Positions 53,310 to 63,302 are shown, counted from the stretch's first letter. The stretch is DNA of 64,000 nucleotides from Psychroserpens jangbogonensis (GCF_000797465.1 NZ_JSWG01000015.1:62001-126000); one strand, 5' to 3'. Numbers and translations: made by a program. The notes: generated by a model not told the origin, from the letters alone.

Positions 53310-53873
53310 TTACCAATTACCTCTACTTTTTATATTATTAGCACAAAACTTGATAATTTCTGTAATTCTTTTTTCGCGAGTTGCATCTCGTTTGGCTTGA
53401 TTTAGCCAATACAAATAGCCTTTTCTGTAGGAAGTGGCAAAATTATTATAGTTATCATATGCTTTTGGGTTTTTATCAAAGGCTTCCTGTAATGCCTTTG
53501 GAATGATCCCTTTCTCAACATTATCTAAAGCAGTCCAACTTCCATTTTGTTTGCCTTTTTTAATTTTCGTCAAACCACTTTGATGCATTAATCCTGCATA
53601 GGTGAGTTCTTTTATGTATTTCTTATTTAAGGCACTCCAAACGCTTTTTTCATTTCTTTCACAAAAATATTGCCTGCGTTTTCCGTTGCCTAAACTTTTG
53701 ACAGTAGAATCAATCCAACCATAACATAAAGCCACTTTTACAGCTTCTTCCCAGCGCATTGATTGGTTTTCGTGATCCACTTTATAAAATATTAATTGAA
53801 CGCCTTGTGAAGAATGATGATTATCCTTAAGCCAATCCCTCCATTCTGAGTCGGTTTTAAAATAGTATTCCAT
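53310..53873 (-). CDS. YdeI/OmpD-associated family protein
   Basis: 187 residues. SSQGVQLIFYKVDHENQSMRWEEAVKVALCYGWIDSTVKSLG and KSVWSALNKKYIKELTYAGLM regions mark the YdeI family (seen here near the N-terminus and the middle). Cytoplasmic; implicated in peptide or bacteriocin tolerance in some species, biochemical role unknown. Its ATG overlaps the stop of the peptidase gene by one base. Confidence 0.88.
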   Translation of the reverse strand: MEYYFKTDSEWRDWLKDNHHSSQGVQLIFYKVDHENQSMRWEEAVKVALCYGWIDSTVKSLGNGKRRQYFCERNEKSVWSALNKKYIKELTYAGLMHQSGLTKIKKGKQNGSWTALDNVEKGIIPKALQEAFDKNPKAYDNYNNFATSYRKGYLYWLNQAKRDATREKRITEIIKFCANNIKSRGNW

Positions 53874-55201
53874 TATCTCATAATTTCATTCGGAAATACT
53901 ACAACACTTTCAAAACCTTCTTCATCAACAGCAGCTACTCCAAAGTAAAAGTTGTCTATCACGATACCTTCTAGAGTAAACTCCGTAACGTCACCAACAT
54001 ATCTACTATGATCCCAAGTAGGAGAGGTAGTATCTCTCCAATAAATTTTATAGCCTTTTGCGCCTTCAACAGCATCCCATTTAAACTTTGCTGATGGTTC
54101 TACAATACCTCCAATGCCTACTGTAACTGGTGAAGGAGGAGCAGAGGCCAAACTCGCCATTGCAATTGCATTTACAGCTGTTAGTTTTTTTGCATATTCA
54201 AAGTTGACATGCTCAAAAGTATCACCATAATGAACATCATTTTCAATACGAATATCTTGGTGTTGCTGTGTGTAGTTTTCATGAGCTTCCATAATTCGTA
54301 TTCCAGGGAAACCAACATCATTAAAAGGTCTGTGATGGCCACCACGACCAAATCGGTCTAGTCTGTAAACCATAATCGGATTCATTTCTGGCATATAAGT
54401 AGTAACTGTATTATGGATATAACGTGCTAACTGGCGAGAAATCCCATCAACTTCACCACCATAAAATCGTCTTGATTTTCTTTGCTTTTCTGTTTCAGTT
54501 GGAGAAACAGGTTCTGAAAAGATTCTGAATGTACGATTGTCAATAACGCCATCGACGCCTTTAATATTTCCAATCATATCATTGTTTAAAACACCAATAA
54601 TATCCCATTTTTTTTCTTTAGCATATTGAGCAAGCCCTTTGCCACCAAATAATCCTTGTTCTTCACCAGATAAGCCTACATAAATAATACTGCTTTCAAA
54701 TTGATATTGAGATAACACTCTTGCAGCTTCAATGGTACCTGCCATTCCTGAAGCATTATCATTTGCACCTGGAGAATCTGAAGTGAAATTATTTGGATCT
54801 GAAACTCTTGAGTCAATATCACCACTCATAATAATATAACGGTTTGGATACTTTGTCCCTTTTTGAATGGCAACAACATTAACTACCCAAACATCTTTTG
54901 TTATGCGATCATTTGCTCCTTTTTTCACTAAGTCTTTCTGATAAAAAACGTCTAAGCAATTTTTGCAATCGCTAGAAATCGTTTCAAATTCTTTTCTAAT
55001 CCAACGTCTTGCAGCTCCTATTCCTCGCGTGTTTGAAACCGTATCGCTAAGTGTATGTCTAGTTCCAAAATCGGCTAAAGTTTTGACATCGTTTTTTAGA
55101 CGTTCTTCAGAAATAGTATCGATAATATCATAAATCTTTTGACTGGTTTGAGCATGTATTGAAATGGTAAATAATAAAAGAGCAATAATTGAATATTTCA
55201 T
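53873..55201 (-). CDS. Secreted M28 zinc aminopeptidase
   Basis: 442 residues, signal peptide to IHAQ. M28 metal ligands: SGDIDSR, GANDNASG, SGEEQGLFG and NNDMIGN; a late GGHHRPFNDVGFPG supplies the remaining His. The last ~90 residues look like a fibronectin III domain (FKWDAVEGAKGYKIYWRD). Cleaves peptides in the periplasm or outside. Follows the small DUF6265 gene by 2 nt. Confidence 0.92.
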   Translation of the reverse strand: MKYSIIALLLFTISIHAQTSQKIYDIIDTISEERLKNDVKTLADFGTRHTLSDTVSNTRGIGAARRWIRKEFETISSDCKNCLDVFYQKDLVKKGANDRITKDVWVVNVVAIQKGTKYPNRYIIMSGDIDSRVSDPNNFTSDSPGANDNASGMAGTIEAARVLSQYQFESSIIYVGLSGEEQGLFGGKGLAQYAKEKKWDIIGVLNNDMIGNIKGVDGVIDNRTFRIFSEPVSPTETEKQRKSRRFYGGEVDGISRQLARYIHNTVTTYMPEMNPIMVYRLDRFGRGGHHRPFNDVGFPGIRIMEAHENYTQQHQDIRIENDVHYGDTFEHVNFEYAKKLTAVNAIAMASLASAPPSPVTVGIGGIVEPSAKFKWDAVEGAKGYKIYWRDTTSPTWDHSRYVGDVTEFTLEGIVIDNFYFGVAAVDEEGFESVVVFPNEIMR

Positions 55202-55203
55202 TG

Positions 55204-55674
55204 TTATTCTTTTTTGTAGTTGAACTTCACAATTTGAATACTGCCTTCTTCATTTTCGATGTCAACAAATACATTCATTTCAGTGTCACTAACTTTTTCA
55301 AATTGCATGCCTTCAAAAACAACTTTATTTTTGGTGATTTCTTTTAAAGGAAAGTCTACAGTTTCGTTTTTAGTTTCCCATCCTTTTAACTCATTGTCAA
55401 AATGTTTTAATTGTAATACTAATGAGTTCTCAACTTCTCTAATAATTTCAATTTCATAAAAAGACACTTTTCCGTCATTGATCAATTTAAATGTGGCCAT
55501 CATGGAACCTCCAGAAGGTTCACTCCAGTTTTCTTCAGTTTGACCTCCAAAAGCTTCGCCTTTCCAGTTGCCAGAAATCCAAGCACAGTTTTCTAATTTA
55601 GGTTCTAATTGTGTTTCACTTTGTGCTGCTGAAGACAATGTAAATGCAAAACAGAGGATGAGAATATATTTCAT
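55204..55674 (-). CDS. DUF6265 secreted protein
   Basis: 156 residues, signal peptide to SAAQ. CAWISGNWKGEAFGG and NWSEPSGGSMMATFKL are the family signature; beta-barrel of lipocalin-like type expected. Function unknown. Located between a TolB-like protein and the M28 peptidase in one operon. Confidence 0.82.
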   Translation of the reverse strand: MKYILILCFAFTLSSAAQSETQLEPKLENCAWISGNWKGEAFGGQTEENWSEPSGGSMMATFKLINDGKVSFYEIEIIREVENSLVLQLKHFDNELKGWETKNETVDFPLKEITKNKVVFEGMQFEKVSDTEMNVFVDIENEEGSIQIVKFNYKKE

Positions 55675-55681
55675 AATGTGT

Positions 55682-56968
55682 TTATTGAATGAATGTCACT
55701 TTAGTTATCTTACCGTTTTCAACTTCATAAATAGCAACAGCATCAAATATTTTACCGTTAGCTGTAACTTGCTCTTCGTCTATTACTTTATTCCCGATGA
55801 CAATACGTTTTTTTACGAATGCTCTTAAGTCTGGTGTGTGTTCAAACCATACTTTATAACTTTTTCGCATGGCTTCCTTACCATCTGTGCGTAAGGTATT
55901 TGGATATGCATATAATTTTACATCATCTGCATAGTCTTCCAAAAAGGCATCAATATCTCTAGCATTATAAGCATCTAGGTTTTTTTGCACTACGGCTTCA
56001 ATGGCCTTAGGATCAATTGTTGTTTCTGTTTTAGTGCCTCCAGTTTCAGTTGTTTCTTCTTTTGTTTCATCTGTAGTTTCTTCAGTGTCAGTTTCAGTTT
56101 TTGCACCAACATCTCCTGCGATTAGTAGTTTATTCGATTCAGGATTAACTGCCAATCGTGTAATTTGAGTAATATTATTTGATGTTAAGTCGGAAACTTT
56201 CTTCCAATTATTATCTCTATGAAGTCTTAATTTGAATAGCGTACTCTCTTTACTTGAAAGCAAAGTTTTACCATCTAGCCAACATATGTCTTCAACACCA
56301 TCTATAGTATTCGCAATTACCTTTGTTGCTCCTGTTAAAGGATTAAGCGATTTTATTTGCCATTGATTTTCGTTTTCTTTTGAAATGAAGCTTACCAGGT
56401 TTGAATTAGGAATTCTGTGAAAGGATCTACCAACACTTGTTGCATATTTTCTGCTTGTTCCATTCTGAAGATTACTAACAAATAAATTTAAGTTATCCTC
56501 TTCAATAACAGCCGAAACTATGGTATGCTCATCATACCACGTGTAATAAGCTACAACCAAATCTGAAATAAGCTCAGTGGATTCTCCATTACTAGCGTTA
56601 TAACTGTACAAGCGTTGCTTACCATCTTTGTCTAAACGAACTGCAGAGATTTCATTTTTATTAGGGTTTTTTAAAGGTGTGTATTCTCCTCCTTCTGTAA
56701 AATTTAGCCAAGATTTAGAATCATATCGTGTGTCGTATTTTGCAATGTCTGTTTGATCATTTCTAGTGGATGCAAATAGAATATATCTGTCATTTAAAAA
56801 TGAAGGTTGATTGTCATAACCTTCATTGTTTGAAATGTTTTTACCATTCGTAACTTCAATTTTTGAAGAGTTAACTTCAATATCGAATAAGAAAACTTCA
56901 GTATTGGATTGTGCATTAATAGTAAGAATTGTGCAAAAAATGGTAAGGTTGGAGATTATTGATTTCAT
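55682..56968 (-). CDS. TolB-like propeller fused to a SnoaL/NTF2-like domain
   Basis: 429 residues from ATG 56968 (MKSIISNLTIFCTILTINAQ); the longer reading to 57031 destroys the signal peptide. Residues ~30-290 hold WD40/PD40-type blades (NEGYDNQPSFLNDRYILFAS). A Thr/Glu-rich linker (about 290-325) leads to a SnoaL-like domain (VQKNLDAYNARDIDAFLEDYADDVKLY). An envelope protein with unknown ligand; the linker is a run of repeated acidic-Thr units. Confidence 0.8.
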   Translation of the reverse strand: MKSIISNLTIFCTILTINAQSNTEVFLFDIEVNSSKIEVTNGKNISNNEGYDNQPSFLNDRYILFASTRNDQTDIAKYDTRYDSKSWLNFTEGGEYTPLKNPNKNEISAVRLDKDGKQRLYSYNASNGESTELISDLVVAYYTWYDEHTIVSAVIEEDNLNLFVSNLQNGTSRKYATSVGRSFHRIPNSNLVSFISKENENQWQIKSLNPLTGATKVIANTIDGVEDICWLDGKTLLSSKESTLFKLRLHRDNNWKKVSDLTSNNITQITRLAVNPESNKLLIAGDVGAKTETDTEETTDETKEETTETGGTKTETTIDPKAIEAVVQKNLDAYNARDIDAFLEDYADDVKLYAYPNTLRTDGKEAMRKSYKVWFEHTPDLRAFVKKRIVIGNKVIDEEQVTANGKIFDAVAIYEVENGKITKVTFIQ

Positions 56969-57043
56969 AAGCAATGATTTATGATAAAGATATGAAAGTT
57001 TTAATGTGGATTTTATAAAAAATTTGCACATTCAAATTTTATA

Positions 57044-57057
57044 ACTACATTTGTAGT
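57044..57057. promoter_or_regulatory. BlaI-type operator
   Basis: ACTACATTTGTAGT, a perfect 14-bp palindrome containing TACA/TGTA, the half-sites bound by BlaI/MecI repressors, 15 bp before the regulator's GTG. Confidence 0.78.
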
Positions 57058-57072
57058 ATTAAAACTATAATT

Positions 57073-57459
57073 GTGGATATAAAACAGTTAAATAAAACCG
57101 AATTGCAAATCATGAAATACTTATGGATTCTAAAAAAAGGATTCATGAAAGATATCGTTGAGCAATTTCCAGAGCCAAGACCAGCTTACACAACGATTTC
57201 AACACTCTTGAAACGCATGTGTGATAAGGGTTATATTGGTTTTGAGAGGTTAGGAAGAGATAAACAGTATCACCCAATTTTGAAGAAAAATGATTATTTC
57301 TCAACACAAGTTAACGGAATGATTACTCATTTCTTTAATGACTCAAAATCACAATTCGCATCATTTTTTACTAAAAATGCTGATTTATCAATTCAAGAAT
57401 TGGAAGAACTTCAGGAACTATTACAAAAGAAAATTAATAAAAGAAAAGTAAATGATTAA
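57073..57459 (+). CDS. BlaI/MecI-family repressor
   Basis: 128 residues, GTG start (MDIKQLNKTELQIMKYLW). Winged helix with RPAYTTISTLLKRMCDKGYIG as recognition region, then a dimerisation domain. Its C-terminus overlaps the next gene by 8 nt. It probably represses its own operon through the palindrome at 57044. Confidence 0.92.
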   Translation: MDIKQLNKTELQIMKYLWILKKGFMKDIVEQFPEPRPAYTTISTLLKRMCDKGYIGFERLGRDKQYHPILKKNDYFSTQVNGMITHFFNDSKSQFASFFTKNADLSIQELEELQELLQKKINKRKVND

Positions 57460-58864
57460 CTACATTTTTTATACAATAGTAAGTTTAGGTAGTGCTTATT
57501 TGGTGTATTATTTTTTTCTAAAGAAGCAAAAGACGTTTCAGTTTAATCGTTTTTTCCTTTTAGGAAGTTTACTACTTTGTTTATTAGCTCCAGTAATGGA
57601 AATAAATATGTTTGATGCTGTGCCGAGTATTACAGAGATTTCTTTAGAATCTTCACAAGAAGCAGTTTTTCCGCTGGAGGTTATGAAGGGAGTTACAGTA
57701 ACTGAAATTCAAAAACCCAATCATACATTATATAACATTCTTTGGTATTTGTATTTAGGGATAACGGTTTGCTTTTTGTTGAGGTTTATCAAGAATTTAT
57801 TTGGTATCATAAAACTTACAAAACAAAGCCATATACGAATTGGAAACCTAAAATTGGTTGAGACTAACGATTATAAAAATGCATCCAGCTTTTTTAATTA
57901 CTTATTTGTCAATTCCGAAAGTTTAAAGGATAAGCAATATTCTGAACCTATGATTCAACACGAACTTGTGCATTGTAATCATTTGCATACTATAGATGTT
58001 GTATTAATTGAGTTATTGCTATGTGTATTTTGGTTTAATCCATTGATGTGGTTGTATAAGAAAGCTATTGTACAAAATCATGAATTCATTGCAGATACAT
58101 ATACGGTCGAAACTGGAATTGATATCGAAGATTATTCTCAAATTATTATTAATTCAGGTCACATGGAACACCGCGTTCCACTAACTAGCGGATTTAATTT
58201 CATTCAAATCAAAAACCGAATTATTATGTTACATCAATCAAAATCATCAATTTTAAAACGAACATTAAAAATTAGTACTGCATTAATATTGTTCTCAGGA
58301 ATATTTGTGCTCAGTTCATTTAAAAATTCAAATGAACAAATCGTAGTTGTTATAGATGCAGGACATGGAGGTCATGATCCAGGAAATTTAAACGAAAAAG
58401 ATATTGTGCTCAATATATCAAATGTATTAGCAGAATTAAGTGATGAAAATGTCAAAATTATCACTTTGCGAGACGAAGATAAATTCTTATCACTTAAAGA
58501 TAGAGTTAAGTTTATCAATGCCCAAAATGCAGACTTAATGTTAAGTTTACATTGTAATTCGGCAAAGAATCCTGATGCGAGTGGAGTAGAAGCTTTTTAT
58601 TATGACAAAAATGAATTTGATAAACAATCATTGGATTTTGGTCAAATTCTAGTTAAGAATCAGTTGCAGTTATTTTCCAGTAGAGGAAAAGTAAAAAAGG
58701 CGAGTTTCTATATGCTCAAAAATGTTAATTGTCCAGCGGTTATATTAGAACTTGGTTTTCTTTCTAACGAAAAAGACAATGCAATTCTAACTAATGAAGT
58801 GCATCAAAAATCAATAGCTAAATCTATCCATGAAAGCTTATTGAAAATAGGACAAGGTAAATAA
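57452..58864 (+). CDS. BlaR1-type M56 metalloprotease fused to an amidase_3 domain
   Basis: 470 residues. N-terminal membrane region (about 1-280) with the zinc protease site IQHELVHCNHLH and NHEFIADTY, as in BlaR1/MecR1. After a further transmembrane segment (ALILFSGIFVLSSF), residues ~295-470 form an N-acetylmuramoyl-L-alanine amidase: IDAGHGGHDPG, LSLHCNSAKN and ILELGFLSNEKD carry the zinc His/Glu and the catalytic Glu. Instead of a beta-lactam sensor, the extracytoplasmic part is a wall-cleaving enzyme domain. Likely signals by cleaving BlaI. Confidence 0.88.
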   Translation: MINYIFYTIVSLGSAYLVYYFFLKKQKTFQFNRFFLLGSLLLCLLAPVMEINMFDAVPSITEISLESSQEAVFPLEVMKGVTVTEIQKPNHTLYNILWYLYLGITVCFLLRFIKNLFGIIKLTKQSHIRIGNLKLVETNDYKNASSFFNYLFVNSESLKDKQYSEPMIQHELVHCNHLHTIDVVLIELLLCVFWFNPLMWLYKKAIVQNHEFIADTYTVETGIDIEDYSQIIINSGHMEHRVPLTSGFNFIQIKNRIIMLHQSKSSILKRTLKISTALILFSGIFVLSSFKNSNEQIVVVIDAGHGGHDPGNLNEKDIVLNISNVLAELSDENVKIITLRDEDKFLSLKDRVKFINAQNADLMLSLHCNSAKNPDASGVEAFYYDKNEFDKQSLDFGQILVKNQLQLFSSRGKVKKASFYMLKNVNCPAVILELGFLSNEKDNAILTNEVHQKSIAKSIHESLLKIGQGK

Positions 58865-58883
58865 CCGTAAGAATCTAAAGCAT

Positions 58884-58922
58884 AAATAAAGCCAATTTAG
58901 ATAAGGAATTGGCTTTATTTTT
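58884..58922. terminator. Bidirectional terminator
   Basis: AAATAAAGCCAATT / AATTGGCTTTATTT, perfect 14-bp stem, 9-nt loop, between convergent genes. Confidence 0.92.
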
Positions 58923-58937
58923 TAGTTCTATAGTAAT

Positions 58938-60176
58938 CTAATTTTTCTTCAGTTCATTAAGATTTGAATGTAATACGTTTAGATAGTATTGTCTAACCTT
59001 TTTCTCTTTTGCAATAGCAATTGATTTTTCTAGATAGGTTCTAGCAACTGCTATATCTTTATTTGAAACAGCAATTTTTGAGAGACCTTCTAATGCCTTA
59101 TACGAATCGGGATTTTTAATAAGACAAGCATTAAAAAGCTTTTCGGCTTCATCTTGATTATCAGAACTTAAATAATTATTTGCTAATTGAATTTTGTATT
59201 CTTCTAGACTAGAAGGGAAATGGGCAAGAATACCTTCCTCCAATTGATTTAAATTTTCAGGTTGATTTTTCCGAATGTAGAAATAAGTAATATTTCCCAA
59301 ACTAGACCAAGGCAATAAAAACTCAGAATTATATTTGTCATTCAGTGTTTTATAATGATTGATAACATCATAGCCATTTTTAAATGAGTTGAACGTTTTT
59401 CTGTCTATATCCCAACCTTCAAAAACAGAATTTAATACATCTGTAATTGCTTTAAGATGTAATGAGCCATGATTGTCTTCTGGATATGGATTGAGTTGCC
59501 AGTTTTTATGTTCGGGAGTTTCTTTTTCTAAAACTGTTACGAGCTCATCAATTCCCATTCCTTCAGTACTGGCTTGAGCTATATAAAGTTTAGCGCTTGG
59601 ATTAAACCCTTCTTGTAGTAGATTTTCTAATCGTTTTACAATTTCAAAGTCATTAAACCAATACGAAGGGTCAATAGCTAAGAACACATCAAAGTCTTTT
59701 GGGTTAGTCATCCAATAATGTGTGGCTAATATTCCAAATTTTGAATGTCCAATTAATATGTCTAAGTTGGAAGTTCTATGCGTTCTATTGATTAATGGCT
59801 TGAGTTCAGATTGAATAAACCGAATAAAATTATCAGCATTTTTTTTGGGATCACTATTCTCAATTTGCTTTTTTCCTCCCTTATCTGAAATACCAATTAA
59901 AATCATTTCAGGAATAGTAAATGCCGAATCTGATAAGAACTCTATTAATCCACTATCGTAATGAAAATTATAATCACCATCTAATAAATAAACAACCGGA
60001 AATTCTGCTTGAGGACTGGTATAGTAACTAGGAGGTAAGTATACTTGGTACGAACGTTGTTCATTTAAAATTTCGGAATTAAAATTGTGACGTTCTCCAA
60101 TTGAAACCTCTTGAGCAATTAGAATTCCAGAAGTAAAAAAAAATAAGAAAAGTAATAAGTAAGCTTGTGATTTCAT
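58938..60176 (-). CDS. Secreted esterase of the IroE/Fes-like family with TPR tail
   Basis: 412 residues, signal peptide to IAQ. Alpha/beta hydrolase of the putative esterase family: YQVYLPPSYY, FPVVYLLDGDYNF, nucleophile elbow LIGHSKFG (Ser about residue 145). The C-terminal ~110 residues contain TPR-like helices (DEAEKLFNACLIKNPDSYKALEGL). Cleaves ester bonds, perhaps of siderophores or xenobiotic esters; substrate unknown. Confidence 0.85.
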   Translation of the reverse strand: MKSQAYLLLFLFFFTSGILIAQEVSIGERHNFNSEILNEQRSYQVYLPPSYYTSPQAEFPVVYLLDGDYNFHYDSGLIEFLSDSAFTIPEMILIGISDKGGKKQIENSDPKKNADNFIRFIQSELKPLINRTHRTSNLDILIGHSKFGILATHYWMTNPKDFDVFLAIDPSYWFNDFEIVKRLENLLQEGFNPSAKLYIAQASTEGMGIDELVTVLEKETPEHKNWQLNPYPEDNHGSLHLKAITDVLNSVFEGWDIDRKTFNSFKNGYDVINHYKTLNDKYNSEFLLPWSSLGNITYFYIRKNQPENLNQLEEGILAHFPSSLEEYKIQLANNYLSSDNQDEAEKLFNACLIKNPDSYKALEGLSKIAVSNKDIAVARTYLEKSIAIAKEKKVRQYYLNVLHSNLNELKKN

Positions 60177-60211
60177 CGTTTCCCTTTTAATAACTTCGAA
60201 GATAAAAAAAC

Positions 60212-60242
60212 GAAAGCCAATCCCGTTAGTGAATTGGCTTTC
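60212..60242 (-). terminator. Terminator of the beta-oxidation operon
   Basis: GAAAGCCAAT / ATTGGCTTTC, 10-bp stem, 11-nt loop, with GTTTTTTT following on the minus strand. The core GCCAAT/ATTGGC matches that of the 58884 terminator. Confidence 0.88.
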
Positions 60243-60275
60243 TATTGTTAAGAAAATTTTGAATTAGCCTAAATT

Positions 60276-62078
60276 TTAAAAACAATATTTGTTTTCTGCT
60301 TTTACTTTTTCTGCTATCTCAATACGTAAGTCTACGATATCTGGATAGTTTGCATATTTCGTAAAGCGTTTAAGTCCCATTAACATCATACGTTGTTCGT
60401 CTCCTTCAGCAAAAGAAATAATACTTTCTTTTCCTTTTTCTTCAACGATATCTACCGCGTGATATAAGTATAATTTGGCCATGGCTATTTGTGCAGATTG
60501 AGCATCTTTGCCAAAACGTTTTACATTCTTTTCAGTTCTTAAAATTGCAGATTCTGCCATGTAGATTTCAATTAAGATATCTGCTGCAGCAATAAGTAAT
60601 TGTTGATGATCTTCTAATTGGGGACCATATTTTTGAACAGCTCCACCAGCAACCATTAAGAATGTCTTTTTTAACTTCTTAATCATTTCTTTTTCTTCTG
60701 AAAATAATTCAGAATAATCAGGGGTGTCAAATGAAGGAATACCCATTAATTCTTCTTGAACTGCTTGAGCAGGTCCAAGTAAATCAACATGACCTTTCAT
60801 TGCTTTTTTGACTAGCATTCCAACAGAGAGCATTCTATTTATTTCATTTGTACCTTCGTAAATACGAGCAATTCGAGCATCTCTCCAAGCAGCTTCCATA
60901 GGAGTTTCCTCAGAGAATCCCATTCCACCGAAAATTTGGATACCTTCATCAGCACAGTTTTGAACATCTTCAGATACAGCTACTTTTAGAATAGAGCATT
61001 CTATAGCATATTCTTCAACACCTTTTAATTCTGCCTCTTGATGAGTATTACCAGCAGCTTCACGTAAAGCAATTCTGTCTTCAATATTTTTTGCAGCTCT
61101 ATACGTTGCAGATTCACCAGCATAAGCGCTAGCAGCCATTTCAGCTAATTTGGTTTTAATAGCACCAAAATCTGAAATACGTGTTTTAAATTGCTTACGC
61201 TCATTAGCGTAGTTTACAGCGATAGATAAAATTCTACGTTGCGAATCTAAACAAGCTCCTGCCAATTTAATACGACCAACATTAAGAGCGTTCATTGCGA
61301 TTTTGAAACCTTCACCACGACCAGCAAGCATATTTTCTACAGGGACAACACAGTCAGTAAAGAAAACCTGACGTGTAGAACTTGCACGAATACCTAATTT
61401 GTGTTCTTCTTCTCCCATCGTAATTCCATTTGTAGCATCATTCTCTACAATAAAACCAGTAATGTTTTTATCATCTCCAATACGAGCAAAAACGATCATC
61501 AAACTACAGAAACCTGCATTTGAAATCCACATTTTTTGTCCATTAATTTTGTATGTTTTCCCATCTGCCGAAAGTTCAGCAATTGTTTTACCAGAGTTGG
61601 CATCAGAACCAGCGCCTGGCTCAGTTAAACAATAGGCTCCAAACCATTCTCCAGTAGCTAATTTTGGAACATATTTTTGTTTTTGTTCTTCAGTTCCATA
61701 CAAAGTAATTGGCATAGTACCAATTCCTGTATGAGCACCAAAAGCAGTACTAAAAGAACCAGTTCCAGATGAAATGTAATCACAAGTTAATACTGTAGAA
61801 ACAAATCCCATTCCTAATCCACCATAAGCTTCAGGAACAGCCACACCAAGAAAACCAAGTTCTCCTGCTTTACTCATCACTTCTTCAGTTAAAGCAAAAT
61901 CTTTAGCTTCAAATCGTTCTCTGTGAGCAATAATTTCACGGTCATTAAATTCCATAACCGCATCTTTCATCATTTTTTGTTCTTCCGAAAAATCTTCAGG
62001 AGTAAATACGTCTTCGCATTTTGTTTCTTTTACTAAGAATTGACCTCCACGTAGGATATCTTTTTCAGTTGCTTCCAT
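60276..62078 (-). CDS. Acyl-CoA dehydrogenase
   Basis: 600 residues: N-terminal helical domain, FAD/substrate signatures GAYCLTEPGAGSDANSGKT and KMWISNAGFC, then C-terminal four-helix domain with the catalytic-region EECSI-like EYAIECSILKVAVSED and QIFGGMGFSEETPMEAAWRD. The length (600, versus ~380 for short-chain enzymes) with an extra ~180-residue C-terminal domain is like ACAD9/VLCAD. First oxidation step of fatty acids. Third gene of the operon (25-nt gap from thiolase). Confidence 0.94.
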   Translation of the reverse strand: MEATEKDILRGGQFLVKETKCEDVFTPEDFSEEQKMMKDAVMEFNDREIIAHRERFEAKDFALTEEVMSKAGELGFLGVAVPEAYGGLGMGFVSTVLTCDYISSGTGSFSTAFGAHTGIGTMPITLYGTEEQKQKYVPKLATGEWFGAYCLTEPGAGSDANSGKTIAELSADGKTYKINGQKMWISNAGFCSLMIVFARIGDDKNITGFIVENDATNGITMGEEEHKLGIRASSTRQVFFTDCVVPVENMLAGRGEGFKIAMNALNVGRIKLAGACLDSQRRILSIAVNYANERKQFKTRISDFGAIKTKLAEMAASAYAGESATYRAAKNIEDRIALREAAGNTHQEAELKGVEEYAIECSILKVAVSEDVQNCADEGIQIFGGMGFSEETPMEAAWRDARIARIYEGTNEINRMLSVGMLVKKAMKGHVDLLGPAQAVQEELMGIPSFDTPDYSELFSEEKEMIKKLKKTFLMVAGGAVQKYGPQLEDHQQLLIAAADILIEIYMAESAILRTEKNVKRFGKDAQSAQIAMAKLYLYHAVDIVEEKGKESIISFAEGDEQRMMLMGLKRFTKYANYPDIVDLRIEIAEKVKAENKYCF

Positions 62079-62103
62079 TGTATTATAATTGTATTAAGTT
62101 TTT

Positions 62104-63297
62104 TTAATTTAAAAATTCGAATATTCCACAGGCACCTTGACCAGTTCCCACACACATGGTTACAGCTCCATATTTACCTTTCATATCACGTTTACGCATT
62201 TCATCAAATAACTGCACTGATAGTTTTGCTCCAGTACATCCTAAAGGATGACCAAGTGCAATTGCACCACCATTAACATTAATGATATCTGGATTTAAAT
62301 CTAATTCTCTAATAACTGCAAGAGACTGAGATGCGAATGCTTCGTTAAGTTCTATTAATCCTAAATCTGATTGTTGTAATCCCGCTTGTTTCAAAGCTTT
62401 TGGAATAGCCTTAACTGGTCCAATTCCCATGATACGAGGTTCAACACCTGCAGCAGCATAGTTTACCATTCTTGCTATTGGTTCAAGATTTAACTCTTTA
62501 ACCATCTCTTCACTCATTACCATAACAAATGCAGCACCATCACTCATTTGAGATGAGTTTCCAGCGGTAACACTTCCGCCAGCTGCAAATACAGCTCTTA
62601 GTTTTGCTAAAGCCTCTTTGCTAGTTCCAGCACGAGGTCCTTCATCTTTAGTTACTGTATACGATTTTGTTGCTTTTTTTCCGTTGGCATCAATATAAGT
62701 TTGTTCTACTTCAATAGGAACAATCTGATCTTGAAATCGATTTTCCGCTTGCGCTTTTAAAGCCTTCATATGAGAATTGTAAGCAAATTCATCTTGATCT
62801 TCACGAGACACTTTGAATTGATTTGCAACTGCTTCTGCAGTATTTCCCATTCCCCAATAATAATCTTCATGACCAGCTTTGACAATCGCATCGTAATTCA
62901 ATTCTGGTTTAAAACCAGTCATAGGCACACTACTCATACTTTCTGCACCACCTGCGATTATACAATCTGCCATTCCAGCTTGAATTTTTGCTGTTGCCAT
63001 ACCAATAGTTTCTACTCCAGAAGAGCAAAAACGATTCACAGTTACTCCTGGAACATCTATAACTTCTAATCCCATTAAAGAGATTAAACGTGCCATATTT
63101 AATCCTTGAGAACCTTCAGGCATTGCGTTACCAACAATAACATCGTCAATACGTTTTGGGTCTAAACCTGGCAATTCCTTCATCATGTATTTGATGGTTT
63201 CGGCTGCCAATTCATCTGTTCTTTTAAAACGGAACACGCCTTTTGGTGCTTTACCAACTGCAGTTCTATATGCTTTTACTATATATGCTGTTTTCAT
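62104..63297 (-). CDS. fadA: Acetyl-CoA acyltransferase (3-ketoacyl-CoA thiolase)
   Basis: 397 residues. Active-site Cys in VNRFCSSGVETIGMA, then NEAFASQSLAV, GGAIALGHPLGCTGAK and the second Cys in MCVGTGQGACG. Cleaves 3-ketoacyl-CoA to acetyl-CoA. Situated 5 nt downstream of the hydratase/dehydrogenase gene. Confidence 0.95.
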   Translation of the reverse strand: MKTAYIVKAYRTAVGKAPKGVFRFKRTDELAAETIKYMMKELPGLDPKRIDDVIVGNAMPEGSQGLNMARLISLMGLEVIDVPGVTVNRFCSSGVETIGMATAKIQAGMADCIIAGGAESMSSVPMTGFKPELNYDAIVKAGHEDYYWGMGNTAEAVANQFKVSREDQDEFAYNSHMKALKAQAENRFQDQIVPIEVEQTYIDANGKKATKSYTVTKDEGPRAGTSKEALAKLRAVFAAGGSVTAGNSSQMSDGAAFVMVMSEEMVKELNLEPIARMVNYAAAGVEPRIMGIGPVKAIPKALKQAGLQQSDLGLIELNEAFASQSLAVIRELDLNPDIINVNGGAIALGHPLGCTGAKLSVQLFDEMRKRDMKGKYGAVTMCVGTGQGACGIFEFLN

Positions 63298-63302
63298 TTT
63301 TC

